Shown in pieces: positions 1 through 6,503 of a stretch of DNA of 8,636 bases (positions within the stretch are counted from its first letter, which is position 1; each line of letters starts with the position of its first letter). The DNA comes from Oscillospiraceae bacterium. GTDB lineage: Bacteria > Bacillota > Clostridia > Oscillospirales > Ruminococcaceae. The notes below the pieces were generated by a model. It was not told the origin of the DNA and ran no database searches. It worked only from the letters and a program-made list of their open reading frames with translations. Made by a program: the position numbers and the translations under genes. The DNA lies in NCBI GenBank assembly GCA_003445125.1, contig DLVP01000152.1, forward strand, positions 1 through 8,636. Direction: 5' to 3'.

Positions 1-389
1 TCGGCATGGTGTACGATTTTCTTCCCTATATGGTGCTGCCGATCTATACCAGTATGTCCAAACTGGACACGCGGTATCTGGAGGCGGCGCACGATCTCGG
101 ATGCAACAATGTCAAGACCATGTTCCGCGTGGTGCTTCCGCTGTCCATGCCCGGTGTGATTTCCGGCATCACGATGGTGTTTGTGCCGTCGATCAGTACA
201 TTTTACATTTCGCAGAAGCTGGGCGGCGGATCGTTTGATCTGATCGGTGACACCATTGAACGCCAGTTCCAGAATGTCAGCACCTACAATATCGGTGCCG
301 CCATTTCGCTGGTGATGATGATTTTGATTGTCATTTCGGTAACGGTGATGAATCGGTTTTCCGATGACGGAGAGGAGATCATCGTATGA
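1..389 (+). CDS. potB: Spermidine/putrescine ABC transporter permease PotB, 3' part
   Basis: This is the C-terminal part of an inner-membrane permease of the polyamine importer; the reading frame is open to the left edge (first full codon at base 3), so the start lies outside the window. The visible part carries the EAA loop that docks on the ATPase PotA: EAAHDLGCNN, followed by VVLPLSMPGVISG, about residues 27-56 of the visible part. A membrane segment follows (about SGITMVFVPSISTFYI), with a last one near the end (ISLVMMILIVISVTVM). The stop TGA overlaps the ATG of potC by four bases, so the two are translationally coupled. The order potB-potC-potD matches the classical polyamine operon; potA is expected upstream but is not seen. 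Other type I importer permeases share the EAA loop, but the neighbouring PotC and PotD fix the assignment. Confidence 0.93.
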   Translation, partial: GMVYDFLPYMVLPIYTSMSKLDTRYLEAAHDLGCNNVKTMFRVVLPLSMPGVISGITMVFVPSISTFYISQKLGGGSFDLIGDTIERQFQNVSTYNIGAAISLVMMILIVISVTVMNRFSDDGEEIIV

Positions 390-1192
390 AAACTTTGTCG
401 CGTATCTATATGTGGCTGATTTTCGCGCTTTTGTATGCGCCGATCGTGGTACTCGTGCTGTTTTCGTTCAACCGCGCGGGATCGATGAACCATTTCACCA
501 CCTTTTCGCTGTATTGGTATAAAGAGCTTTTTCGCGACGCGGAAGCGTTTCGCGCGCTGAAAAATTCGCTGATTCTGGCGGTCAGTTCCTCGCTGCTTGC
601 TACGCTGATCGGCACTTTCGCGGCGCTCGGTATTGACCGTATGCGTAAGAAATTTGTCAAAGGCGCGGTCAAATCACTGACCAATATCCCGATGATGAAT
701 CCGGATATCGTCACCGGTGTTTCGATGATGCTTCTGTTTGTGGCGGCATCGTCTCTGCCGTTTTTGTCGATAAAATTCGGGTTTCAGACCATGTTGATTG
801 CTCATACGACGTTCAATCTGCCGTATGTGATTTTGTCGGTGCTTCCGCGTTTTTCACAGATGGACCGACATCTGACCGAGGCGGCGCTGGACCTCGGATG
901 CACGCCGTCGAAGAGTTTTTTCAAAGTGGAGCTTCCGCTGATTATGCCGGGCGTGATTTCCGGATTGATGCTCGGATTTACGCTGTCACTTGATGACTTT
1001 GTCATCAGCCATTTTGTCAGCTCGCCGGATTTCCAGACTTTGCCGCTGTATGTCTACAACCAGACGGCGCACGAAGTCAAGTTCAGTATGTACGCGCTGT
1101 GTGCACTGCTTGTGTTCGTGATTCTGCTGCTGTTGTTGGCGGTTAATTTTGCGGGTTCCCGTGATAAGACAAAGAAGGGGGCGCGTGCATGA
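386..1192 (+). CDS. potC: Spermidine/putrescine ABC transporter permease PotC
   Basis: This 268-aa integral membrane protein is the second permease of the PotABCD importer and forms the translocation path with PotB. Its length is usual for PotC. Hydrophobic segments lie at about residues 8-28, 59-82, 100-122, 133-155, 183-208 and 235-255, giving the expected six helices. The EAA loop is at 165-194 (EAALDLGCTPSKSFF, then ELPLIMPGVISG). The run LSLDDFVISHF at about 200-210 is typical of PotC-like permeases. The ATG is chosen because AGAGGAG at 371-377 sits eight bases upstream and the start overlaps the potB stop (ATGA). The stop in turn overlaps the potD start the same way. The C-terminus is short, basic and cytoplasmic. 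The assignment to polyamines rests on the overall family look and on the adjacent PotD. Confidence 0.95.
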   Translation: MKTLSRIYMWLIFALLYAPIVVLVLFSFNRAGSMNHFTTFSLYWYKELFRDAEAFRALKNSLILAVSSSLLATLIGTFAALGIDRMRKKFVKGAVKSLTNIPMMNPDIVTGVSMMLLFVAASSLPFLSIKFGFQTMLIAHTTFNLPYVILSVLPRFSQMDRHLTEAALDLGCTPSKSFFKVELPLIMPGVISGLMLGFTLSLDDFVISHFVSSPDFQTLPLYVYNQTAHEVKFSMYALCALLVFVILLLLLAVNFAGSRDKTKKGARA

Positions 1193-2448
1193 AACGTTTT
1201 TTTGTGTCGGTGCTGTCCCTGTTCCTGCTGCTCTGCGGGATGACTTCCTGCGGAAAAACGGAAGGTGAATCTTCCGTGGAGAGCGGCTCCACAGTACTCT
1301 ATGTGTATAACTGGGGCGAATATATTTCCGACGGCTCGGAAGGGTCGCTGGACGTCAACCGCGCGTTTGAGGAGTATTGCCGCGAAACGCTGGGCAAAAA
1401 AGTGACGGTCAACTATTCACAGTATTCCAGCAACGAAGACCTTTATGCCAAGCTCTCCAGCGGCGCGGTCAGTTATGACGTGATCGTTCCCTCGGACTAT
1501 ATGGTGGCTCGTCTGGCGGCGGAGGGACTTCTCAGGGAATTTGACGTGCAGACGGAAATTGCGAATTATTCATATATTTCCGACGATTTCAAAGGACTGT
1601 ACTACGATCCCGATCAGAAGTATTCCGTGCCTTATACCTACGGCACTGTCGGCGTGATCTACAACACTGAGATGGTGGAGGAAAACGATCCGAACATTGG
1701 CAGTTGGTCGCTCTTGTGGGATGAGGATTATGCGGGAAATATCCTGCAATTCAACAACCCGCGTGACGCCTTCGGAACGGCACAGTACTATCTGAAGAAA
1801 AGCGTCAATTCCGAAAACGAGCAGGACTGGCGGGACGCGCTGGAGCTGTTGAAACAGCAGAAAAGCGTGGTGCAAGGCTATGTCATGGATGAAGTGTTCA
1901 ACAAAATGAAAGGCGGATCGCCGGGAATCGCTCCTTATTATGCCGGCGACTTCTTCACCATGTATGCCGACAACGACCGTTTGGATTTCTTTTATCCGAA
2001 AGAAGGCACCAACGTGTTTGTGGATGCGATGTGCATTCCCGCAAGCACCAAAAATTTTGATCTTGCCAAAGAATATATCAACTTCATGCTCGGCGAAGAA
2101 GTGGCGATTGAGAATGCGGAATATATCTGCTATGCCTCGCCGAATTCGCTGGTCTACGAAAACGAGGACTATATTGCCTATATGGAAGAGGAGATGCACC
2201 CCAAAGCCATTTCGATTCTGTATGATTTTGATATGTCCACGATGGAGTTTTTCCACGACCTTCCCGATGATACGCGGATGCTGATGAACAGCCTGTGGGA
2301 AGAGCTGAAGATCGAAAGCACGATCGGCACGTCGATCTACGTGATTTGCGGCGTCATCGTGGCGGCTTGCGTCGGAATTCTGATCTGGCGGTTGGCTGTG
2401 AAAAAACGGCGGCAGATTTATTTTCAAAAGTACGCAAAAAAAATGTAA
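1189..2448 (+). CDS. potD: Polyamine-binding lipoprotein PotD with an extra C-terminal membrane anchor
   Basis: This 419-aa extracytoplasmic substrate-binding protein captures spermidine/putrescine for PotBC. A signal peptide ends in a lipobox (GMTSC, lipidated Cys21), so the protein should be tethered to the outer face of the membrane. Family marks are YNWGEYISD (40-48), PSDYMVARL (101-109), the VDAMCIPASTKN stretch (278-289) and YASPNS (315-320). By eye against E. coli PotD, the key aspartate of the polyamine site corresponds to Asp279, and Trp42, Tyr45 and Tyr315 are kept. Asp168 and Glu171 of E. coli appear as Asn190 and Asp193, and Trp255 as Phe277. Unusually, the domain is followed by a hydrophobic helix (about 382-402) and a basic end (KKRRQIYFQKYAKKM). 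E. coli PotD is about 348 aa and has no such tail. AAGAAGGGG at 1172-1180 serves as the ribosome binding site. Confidence 0.94.
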   Translation: MKRFFVSVLSLFLLLCGMTSCGKTEGESSVESGSTVLYVYNWGEYISDGSEGSLDVNRAFEEYCRETLGKKVTVNYSQYSSNEDLYAKLSSGAVSYDVIVPSDYMVARLAAEGLLREFDVQTEIANYSYISDDFKGLYYDPDQKYSVPYTYGTVGVIYNTEMVEENDPNIGSWSLLWDEDYAGNILQFNNPRDAFGTAQYYLKKSVNSENEQDWRDALELLKQQKSVVQGYVMDEVFNKMKGGSPGIAPYYAGDFFTMYADNDRLDFFYPKEGTNVFVDAMCIPASTKNFDLAKEYINFMLGEEVAIENAEYICYASPNSLVYENEDYIAYMEEEMHPKAISILYDFDMSTMEFFHDLPDDTRMLMNSLWEELKIESTIGTSIYVICGVIVAACVGILIWRLAVKKRRQIYFQKYAKKM

Positions 2449-2455
2449 AAGAGAA

Positions 2456-2484
2456 TTGCTTTTTGCAGGTTTTTGTAGTATACT
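2456..2484 (+). promoter_or_regulatory. Sigma-A-like promoter for the DUF1846-pepD operon
   Basis: TTGCTT at 2456-2461 and TATACT at 2479-2484 are separated by exactly 17 bases. The predicted transcription start, about 2491, falls at the foot of the hairpin at 2489-2514. This would let DUF1846 and pepD be transcribed independently of the pot operon. Inferred from sequence alone. Confidence 0.6.
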
Positions 2485-2488
2485 TAAT

Positions 2489-2520
2489 AGGCGGAATGAG
2501 TTTTCATTCCGTCTATTTTT
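2489..2520 (+). terminator. Hairpin with T-rich tail between potD and DUF1846
   Basis: Arms 2489-2499 and 2504-2514 pair over 11 bp with one G-T wobble around a GTTT loop, followed by ATTTTTGTGTTT. It looks like an intrinsic terminator for the pot operon. Because the predicted promoter fires at about 2491, the same hairpin would also be the very 5' end of the downstream mRNA, where it might protect the message instead. Confidence 0.65.
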
Positions 2521-2540
2521 GTGTTTGAGAGAGGGACACT

Positions 2541-4025
2541 ATGCAGAAAATCGGCTTTGACAATGAAAAGTATCTGAAAACGCAGTCGGAGAAGATCCGT
2601 GAACGGATTCATCAGTTCGGCGGAAAGCTGTACCTGGAATTCGGCGGGAAGCTCTTTGACGACTTTCACGCGTCGCGCGTGCTGCCCGGGTTTGCGCCGG
2701 ACAGCAAAATCCGTATGTTGACGGAACTCAAGGAGCAGGCGGAAATTGTCATTGCGATCAATGCAAACGATATAGAAAAGAATAAAGTGCGCGGGGATCT
2801 GGGAATCACCTACGATCTGGATGTACTGCGTCTGATCGATGCGTTTCGCGGGTTTGGACTGTATGTCGGAAGCGTGGTGCTGACGCACTATCACGATCAG
2901 TCGTCCGTGGAAGCGTTCAAAATGAAATTGGAGTCGCTGGGCATCCACGTGTATAAGCATTATGCCATTCCACGCTATCCGTACGATATTCCGCTGATTG
3001 TCAGCGACGAAGGTTTCGGAAAGAATGAATATATCGAAACCGGACGTTCGCTGGTGGTTGTTACAGCGCCCGGACCCGGAAGCGGAAAGCTCGCCACCTG
3101 CCTGTCCCAGTTGTATCACGAGCATAAACGCGGAATCAAGGCGGGATATGCCAAGTTTGAAACGTTCCCGATCTGGAATATTCCGCTGAAACATCCCGTA
3201 AATTTGGCGTATGAGGCGGCGACGGCGGATCTGAGCGATGTCAATATGATTGATTCGTTCCATCTGGAAGCATACGGCGAAACCACAGTGAATTACAACC
3301 GCGATATCGAGGCTTTTCCGGTGCTGCGCGCGATGTTTGAAAAAATTCTGGGTGAATGCCCCTATAAGTCGCCGACCGACATGGGCGTGAATATGGCAGG
3401 AAACTGTATTTTCGATGACGCGGCGGTAAGGGAAGCGGCAAACAAGGAAATTATCCGTCGGTACTATGCGGCGCTGTGCAATTTCCGCAAAGGAAACGGC
3501 AGTATGGAAGAAGCCCGCCGGATCGAAAATCTGATGACACAGGCGGGAATCTCTACCGCAGATCGCCGCTGTGTGGCGGCGGCGCTGAAAAAAGCGGCGG
3601 AAACGGGCGCGCCTGCGGTTGCCATGGAATTGGGCGACGGTACACTGATCACGGGAAAAACCTCTCCGCTTCTCGGGGCGTCGTCGGCAATGCTGCTTAA
3701 TGCGCTGAAATATCTTGCGGGTATTCCCGATGAGGTACAGCTGATCGCGCCGAGCATTATTGAACCGGTGCAGGATCTGAAGGTCAAACACCTGGGAAAT
3801 CACAATCCGAGACTTCATGTAGACGAACTGCTAATTGCCCTGTCCATTTGCGCCACCATGGACAAAACGGCAGAGGCGGCGATGAAGCAATTGAATAACC
3901 TGCGCGGGTGTGAGATGCACTCCACGGTGATTCTGTCGCAGGTGGACGAAATGACGTTCCGCAAACTGGGCGTGAACCTTTCTTCGGAACCGCAGTATCA
4001 AACCAAGAAACTCTTTCATCGATAA
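2541..4025 (+). CDS. DUF1846 family protein
   Basis: This 494-aa cytoplasmic protein belongs to the DUF1846 family, which is common in Firmicutes and Actinobacteria and usually about 500 aa long; it is full length here. Recognisable family stretches include [15 protein letters not shown] (5-19), [20 protein letters not shown] (32-51), [21 protein letters not shown] (72-92) and [17 protein letters not shown] (271-287). A glycine-rich P-loop-like segment, APGPGSGK (176-183), sits in a nucleotide-binding-like N-terminal half. The biochemical role is not established to my knowledge, so none is assigned. No membrane segments or signal peptide are seen. The start is supported by AGAGAGGG at 2528-2535, five bases upstream. 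Its stop codon lies inside the ribosome binding site of pepD, so the two genes are co-transcribed and probably coupled in translation. Confidence 0.95.
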   Translation: MQKIGFDNEKYLKTQSEKIRERIHQFGGKLYLEFGGKLFDDFHASRVLPGFAPDSKIRMLTELKEQAEIVIAINANDIEKNKVRGDLGITYDLDVLRLIDAFRGFGLYVGSVVLTHYHDQSSVEAFKMKLESLGIHVYKHYAIPRYPYDIPLIVSDEGFGKNEYIETGRSLVVVTAPGPGSGKLATCLSQLYHEHKRGIKAGYAKFETFPIWNIPLKHPVNLAYEAATADLSDVNMIDSFHLEAYGETTVNYNRDIEAFPVLRAMFEKILGECPYKSPTDMGVNMAGNCIFDDAAVREAANKEIIRRYYAALCNFRKGNGSMEEARRIENLMTQAGISTADRRCVAAALKKAAETGAPAVAMELGDGTLITGKTSPLLGASSAMLLNALKYLAGIPDEVQLIAPSIIEPVQDLKVKHLGNHNPRLHVDELLIALSICATMDKTAEAAMKQLNNLRGCEMHSTVILSQVDEMTFRKLGVNLSSEPQYQTKKLFHR

Positions 4026-4038
4026 GGAGGAATTTTCG

Positions 4039-5478
4039 ATGACGCAGGATAGCTTTTACGACCGCGTTCTTTTTTGGTTCAAACAACTTTGTGCCATTCC
4101 GCACGGCTCGGGAGACACCAAGCGTATCAGCGATTTTTGCGTGGACTTTGCGAAAAAGCACGGCCTTTCCTGCTCGCAGGACGCACAGAACAATGTGTTG
4201 ATTTTCAAATCGGCATCCGAAGGGTACGAAGAACATCCGACGGTGATTTTGCAGGGACATCTGGATATGGTCTGCGAAAAAGAGCCGGAAAGCCCGATTG
4301 ATTTTTCAAAGGACGGCTTGATGTTGAAAACCGACGGCGATTTTCTGTATGCCGAGGGTACCACGCTCGGCGGCGATGACGGCATTGCCGTGGCGTATGC
4401 GCTGGCGATTCTCGAATCAAAGGAAATCAAACATCCGCCGTTGGAAGTGGTTTTCACGGTGGATGAAGAAATCGGAATGCTCGGAGCCGAAGCCATTGAC
4501 CTTTCTTCCCTCAAGGGAAGAATTCTGATGAATCTGGATTCGGAGGAAGAGGGAGTACTGCTTGTCAGCTGTGCCGGAGGTGTGCGGCAGGATCTGCGCC
4601 TTCCGGTGGAAAGAACCGCCAGTGTCGGCGTGCGCTGTGAGATCACGGTGGATGGCTTGATCGGCGGTCATTCCGGTACGGAGATTGACAAGGGCAGAGG
4701 AAACGCCGACAAGCTGCTGGGGAAAGTGCTGGCGGAAATGGTCGGCAAAAATTCCGTGCGGATTCTGCACCTGGACGGCGGTTTGAAGGACAATGCCATT
4801 GTCCGGAGCGCGAAGGCGGAGCTTTTGCTGGATGAGACGGACATCCGCCGCTTGGAAGCAAGCGTTCGTACAGTACAGGAGCGGCTGAGCGAGGAATTCA
4901 AAGAAACCGACCCCGACGTTCGCGTGTCGCTGAAGGTTTGTGAGCACGGCGGCCATGAAGCGTTGACCGCAGAATCCACACAGCGGGTGATTGCCCTGCT
5001 CAACAGCGTGCCCAACGGTGTCATGCAGATGGATCCGCAAATCAAGGGCTTTGTGCAGACGTCGCTGAATCTTGGAATTATGGAACTTTCCGAGAAGGAG
5101 TTTTCCCTTCGGTTTTCGTTGAGAAGCTCTGTGAACGAGGAAAAGGAAGCGATGATTCATCGACTGGGCAGATTGATTGCCGACTTTGGCGGCGATTATA
5201 CGCTGATGGGCAACTATCCCGCGTGGGAGTATAAAAAAGATTCCCGCTTGCGTGATGTCATGGTGGAAACATACGAAAAAATGTACGGTGAAAAACCGCA
5301 GGTGATGGGAATTCACGCGGGGTTGGAGTGCGGGCTGTTCAGCGGAAAATTGCCCGGGTTGGACTGCGTGTCCTTCGGACCGAATATTTACGATATTCAC
5401 ACTACCCGCGAAAGAATCAGCCTTTCTTCTGTAAAACGGACAGGCGAATATGTGCTGGAAGTTCTGAAAGCACTCTAA
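4039..5478 (+). CDS. pepD: Aminoacyl-histidine (Xaa-His) dipeptidase PepD, M20 family
   Basis: This 479-aa cytoplasmic metallopeptidase hydrolyses dipeptides such as Xaa-His (carnosinase-like) during peptide use. The two-zinc M20 site is complete by motif. The expected ligands and catalytic residues are His74 and Asp76 (GHLDMV), bridging Asp113 (GGDDGIAVA), general base Glu143 and Glu144 (VDEEIGMLGAE), Asp167 (NLDSEEEG) and a C-terminal His454 (YDIHTTRERIS). Spacing between these residues matches E. coli PepD with an offset of about six to seven. The central stretch from about residue 200 (TVDGLIGGHSGTEID) is the lid/dimerisation domain. Length is normal for PepD, which is longer than PepT or PepV. 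AAGGAGG at 4024-4030 overlaps the DUF1846 stop and lies eight bases before the ATG, giving a tight two-gene operon. The stop TAA runs into the shared terminator. Confidence 0.95.
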   Translation: MTQDSFYDRVLFWFKQLCAIPHGSGDTKRISDFCVDFAKKHGLSCSQDAQNNVLIFKSASEGYEEHPTVILQGHLDMVCEKEPESPIDFSKDGLMLKTDGDFLYAEGTTLGGDDGIAVAYALAILESKEIKHPPLEVVFTVDEEIGMLGAEAIDLSSLKGRILMNLDSEEEGVLLVSCAGGVRQDLRLPVERTASVGVRCEITVDGLIGGHSGTEIDKGRGNADKLLGKVLAEMVGKNSVRILHLDGGLKDNAIVRSAKAELLLDETDIRRLEASVRTVQERLSEEFKETDPDVRVSLKVCEHGGHEALTAESTQRVIALLNSVPNGVMQMDPQIKGFVQTSLNLGIMELSEKEFSLRFSLRSSVNEEKEAMIHRLGRLIADFGGDYTLMGNYPAWEYKKDSRLRDVMVETYEKMYGEKPQVMGIHAGLECGLFSGKLPGLDCVSFGPNIYDIHTTRERISLSSVKRTGEYVLEVLKAL

Positions 5479-5517
5479 TAAAGAAAGCGGCACCCAATCG
5501 GGTGCCGCTTTCTTTAT
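5478..5517. terminator. Bidirectional intrinsic terminator between convergent genes
   Basis: A perfect 18-bp inverted repeat (5478-5495 with 5500-5517) has a four-base AATC loop. The GC core GCGGCACCC is flanked by A-rich and T-rich arms, so it can stop transcription in both directions. It touches the pepD stop (5476-5478) and contains the stop of the minus-strand lipoprotein gene (5514-5516). Confidence 0.92.
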
Positions 5518-6182
5518 GATAAGGCGGATATTTCCACGTTTTCTGTGATAAAAGAGGTGGAAACAAAGTTTTTTCCGCGGTCGGTGTCGCCTTCGATTTC
5601 GTATTTGAGGCATAGATGATATTCATCGTCAATCGTGTACAACGCGTCGAAAAACAGATTTTTCAGATTTCCCATGTCCTCGCGTTTCAGCCGATAAACC
5701 ATGCAGGGACGTCCGGCAACCGTGTCGGTGCCGACTTTTTTCAGATGACCGGCGCAGCCTGAAAAGCAGGTCAGCATCCGCAAATAATCCTGCCGCATTA
5801 TTTCCGCTTTGGCTTTTTCCGTCAGGATATTTTCGCGGATTGCCTCCTCGGAAATTTCGCCCTTTTCGATGGCTTCGCGGTTTTGCTCAAGAAACTCGGT
5901 GTAGGTGTTGAGATATTTTTCGTTTTCATAGCGGTAACTTTCAAAATATCCGTCCTCCCGTTTTCGAAAAGCGGCGGAAAGCTCGGGATCGTCCCCGGAA
6001 CAGAAAATGAACCCGTCATTTTCGCTGATGACCGTTTCGTAGGTTCTGCCTTGTTCGTAAAAATCGGTGACCGCCAGGCGGATCTCATAGTTTTCGGGGA
6101 GCGTCGGCGAGAGTTTGGGTGCGGACGAGCAGCCCGCCGTCAACAACAGCACCCCCGCCAAAATCGGAAAAAAGCGTTTCAA
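5514..6182 (-). CDS. Putative lipoprotein of unknown function
   Basis: This 222-aa protein begins with a lipoprotein signal peptide (MKRFFPILAG, hydrophobic core, lipobox LTAGC with lipidated Cys18) and should sit on the outer membrane face. The mature part is charged and probably partly helical (about 85-140, rich in Glu and Lys). The segment GTDTVAGRPCMVYRL (151-165) and the later beta-rich end (LYTIDDEYHLCLKYEIEG) loosely recall LolA/LppX-like lipoprotein folds, but I do not recognise the family. Cysteines at 61, 140, 143, 160 and 191 could form disulfides. The reading frame stays open up to 6431. The TTG at 6180-6182 is chosen as start because GGAGG lies eight bases upstream and it places the signal peptide at the N-terminus. 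It is convergent with pepD. No promoter lies within the 20 bases before its ribosome binding site, so it may depend on the upstream tRNA-like unit. Confidence 0.85.
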   Translation of the reverse strand: MKRFFPILAGVLLLTAGCSSAPKLSPTLPENYEIRLAVTDFYEQGRTYETVISENDGFIFCSGDDPELSAAFRKREDGYFESYRYENEKYLNTYTEFLEQNREAIEKGEISEEAIRENILTEKAKAEIMRQDYLRMLTCFSGCAGHLKKVGTDTVAGRPCMVYRLKREDMGNLKNLFFDALYTIDDEYHLCLKYEIEGDTDRGKNFVSTSFITENVEISALS

Positions 6183-6200
6183 AACAGACACCTCCGCGGA

Positions 6201-6231
6201 ATAAAAGAAAAGCCCGGATACTTGATCGGGG
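6201..6231 (-). terminator. Imperfect terminator after the tRNA-like sequence
   Basis: On the minus strand CCCCGAT (6231-6225) pairs with ATCCGGG (6219-6213) over seven positions with one C-C mismatch and a five-base loop, followed by CTTTTCTTTTAT. It lies three bases beyond the CCA end of the tRNA-like sequence and just before the lipoprotein ribosome binding site. The stem is weak, so read-through is likely. Confidence 0.45.
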
Positions 6232-6233
6232 TT

Positions 6234-6308
6234 TGGAACTGATGATGCGACTTGAACGCACGATCTGCGATTAGAAATCGGCTGTAACATAAACGACTCG
6301 AAAACAGC
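6234..6308 (-). pseudogene. tRNA-Arg(UCU)-like sequence, 3' half intact, 5' half eroded
   Basis: Read on the minus strand this 75-nt segment has tRNA proportions. The anticodon loop is TTTCTAA (anticodon TCT). The T-arm GTGCG-TTCAAGT-CGCAT pairs fully with one wobble, the acceptor 3' strand is CATCAGT, the discriminator is T and CCA is encoded. A 4-nt variable loop fits. The 5' half has exactly the canonical 31 nt, but only five of seven acceptor pairs form (it starts GCTG, matching CAGT). The D-stem barely pairs and lacks the GG of the D-loop, and only three of five anticodon-stem pairs remain (GCCGA against TCGCA). It is unlikely to work as a normal tRNA. It may be a decayed gene, an attachment-site remnant that kept the 3' half, or a non-canonical tRNA-like RNA. 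A promoter and an imperfect terminator flank it. Confidence 0.55.
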
Positions 6309-6326
6309 GTTTATTGAATCATGGGC

Positions 6327-6342
6327 AATCGGTTTGCCGATT
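6327..6342 (-). promoter_or_regulatory. Small leader hairpin just after the predicted start site
   Basis: AATCGG and CCGATT pair over 6 bp around a CAAA loop on the minus strand. The left arm extended by one base (AATCGGC) also matches GCCGATT at 6283-6277, inside the anticodon arm of the tRNA-like sequence, so two exclusive folds are possible. Confidence 0.35.
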
Positions 6343-6349
6343 CTCTTAG

Positions 6350-6382
6350 ATATTATCATATTTTCGGAAAAAAAGCAAGCAA
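6350..6382 (-). promoter_or_regulatory. Sigma-A-like promoter upstream of the tRNA-like sequence
   Basis: Minus strand: two overlapping solutions exist. TTGCTT (6382-6377) pairs with TATGAT (6360-6355) at 16-bp spacing, and TTGCTT (6378-6373) pairs with TAATAT (6355-6350) at 17 bp. The spacer is T-rich. The predicted start, around 6343, lies about 35 nt before the tRNA-like sequence and about 160 nt before the lipoprotein start codon. Confidence 0.55.
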
Positions 6383-6389
6383 ATTCCGA

Positions 6390-6443
6390 GCTTCTGAGGA
6401 TATGCTGCTGTATTTGTGCTTGGCACATCATTAATTCAGAAGC
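6390..6443. repeat. Inverted repeat between the terminator and the promoter
   Basis: GCTTCTGA (6390-6397) is repeated inverted as TCAGAAGC (6436-6443). A small TGTGC-TTG-GCACA hairpin lies between them, and GCTGCTG and CAGCAG motifs offer alternative pairing. No coding signal is seen in 6398-6464. Together with the tRNA-like unit this accounts for the 6183-6503 gap; I see no further gene in it. Confidence 0.35.
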
Positions 6444-6464
6444 AGCAGGCTCTTACCACTTATG

Positions 6465-6496
6465 AAAAAGGACATCGTTTCGGCGATGTCCTTTTT
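6465..6496 (-). terminator. Terminator of the two-gene minus-strand operon
   Basis: Arms 6465-6477 and 6484-6496 form a perfect 13-bp stem (AAAAAGGACATCG) with a 6-nt loop. Read on the minus strand the stem ends in a T-run, seven bases beyond the stop of the membrane-protein gene. The symmetry would also allow function on the plus strand. Confidence 0.85.
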
Positions 6497-6503
6497 TGTG
6501 GCT

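Noticed and set aside
1570..2427. Long open frame on the minus strand inside potD (285 codons)
   Set aside because: It lies wholly antisense to a well-supported potD; the His/Ile/Arg-rich translation looks like a codon-bias shadow and there is no matching gene layout.
2434..2466. GCAAAAA/TTTTTGC inverted repeat after potD
   Set aside because: Only 7 A-T-rich pairs across a 19-base loop; the 2489-2514 hairpin is the credible structure.
2484..3818. 444-codon minus-strand open frame opposite DUF1846
   Set aside because: Antisense to a clear family member, with an Arg/His/Gln-rich low-plausibility translation typical of mirrored codon bias.
4417..5613. 398-codon minus-strand open frame opposite pepD
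   Set aside because: Overlaps a complete pepD with all metal ligands and runs through the shared terminator; same shadow signature.
6183..6345. T-box riboswitch ahead of the lipoprotein gene
   Set aside because: The conserved T-box sequence and stem I features are not present; the tRNA resemblance is to a tRNA itself, not to a tRNA-binding leader.
6183..6431. N-terminal extension of the lipoprotein frame up to 6431
   Set aside because: It would bury the lipobox signal peptide about 83 residues in and translate across the tRNA-like sequence; the TTG at 6182 with GGAGG fits far better.
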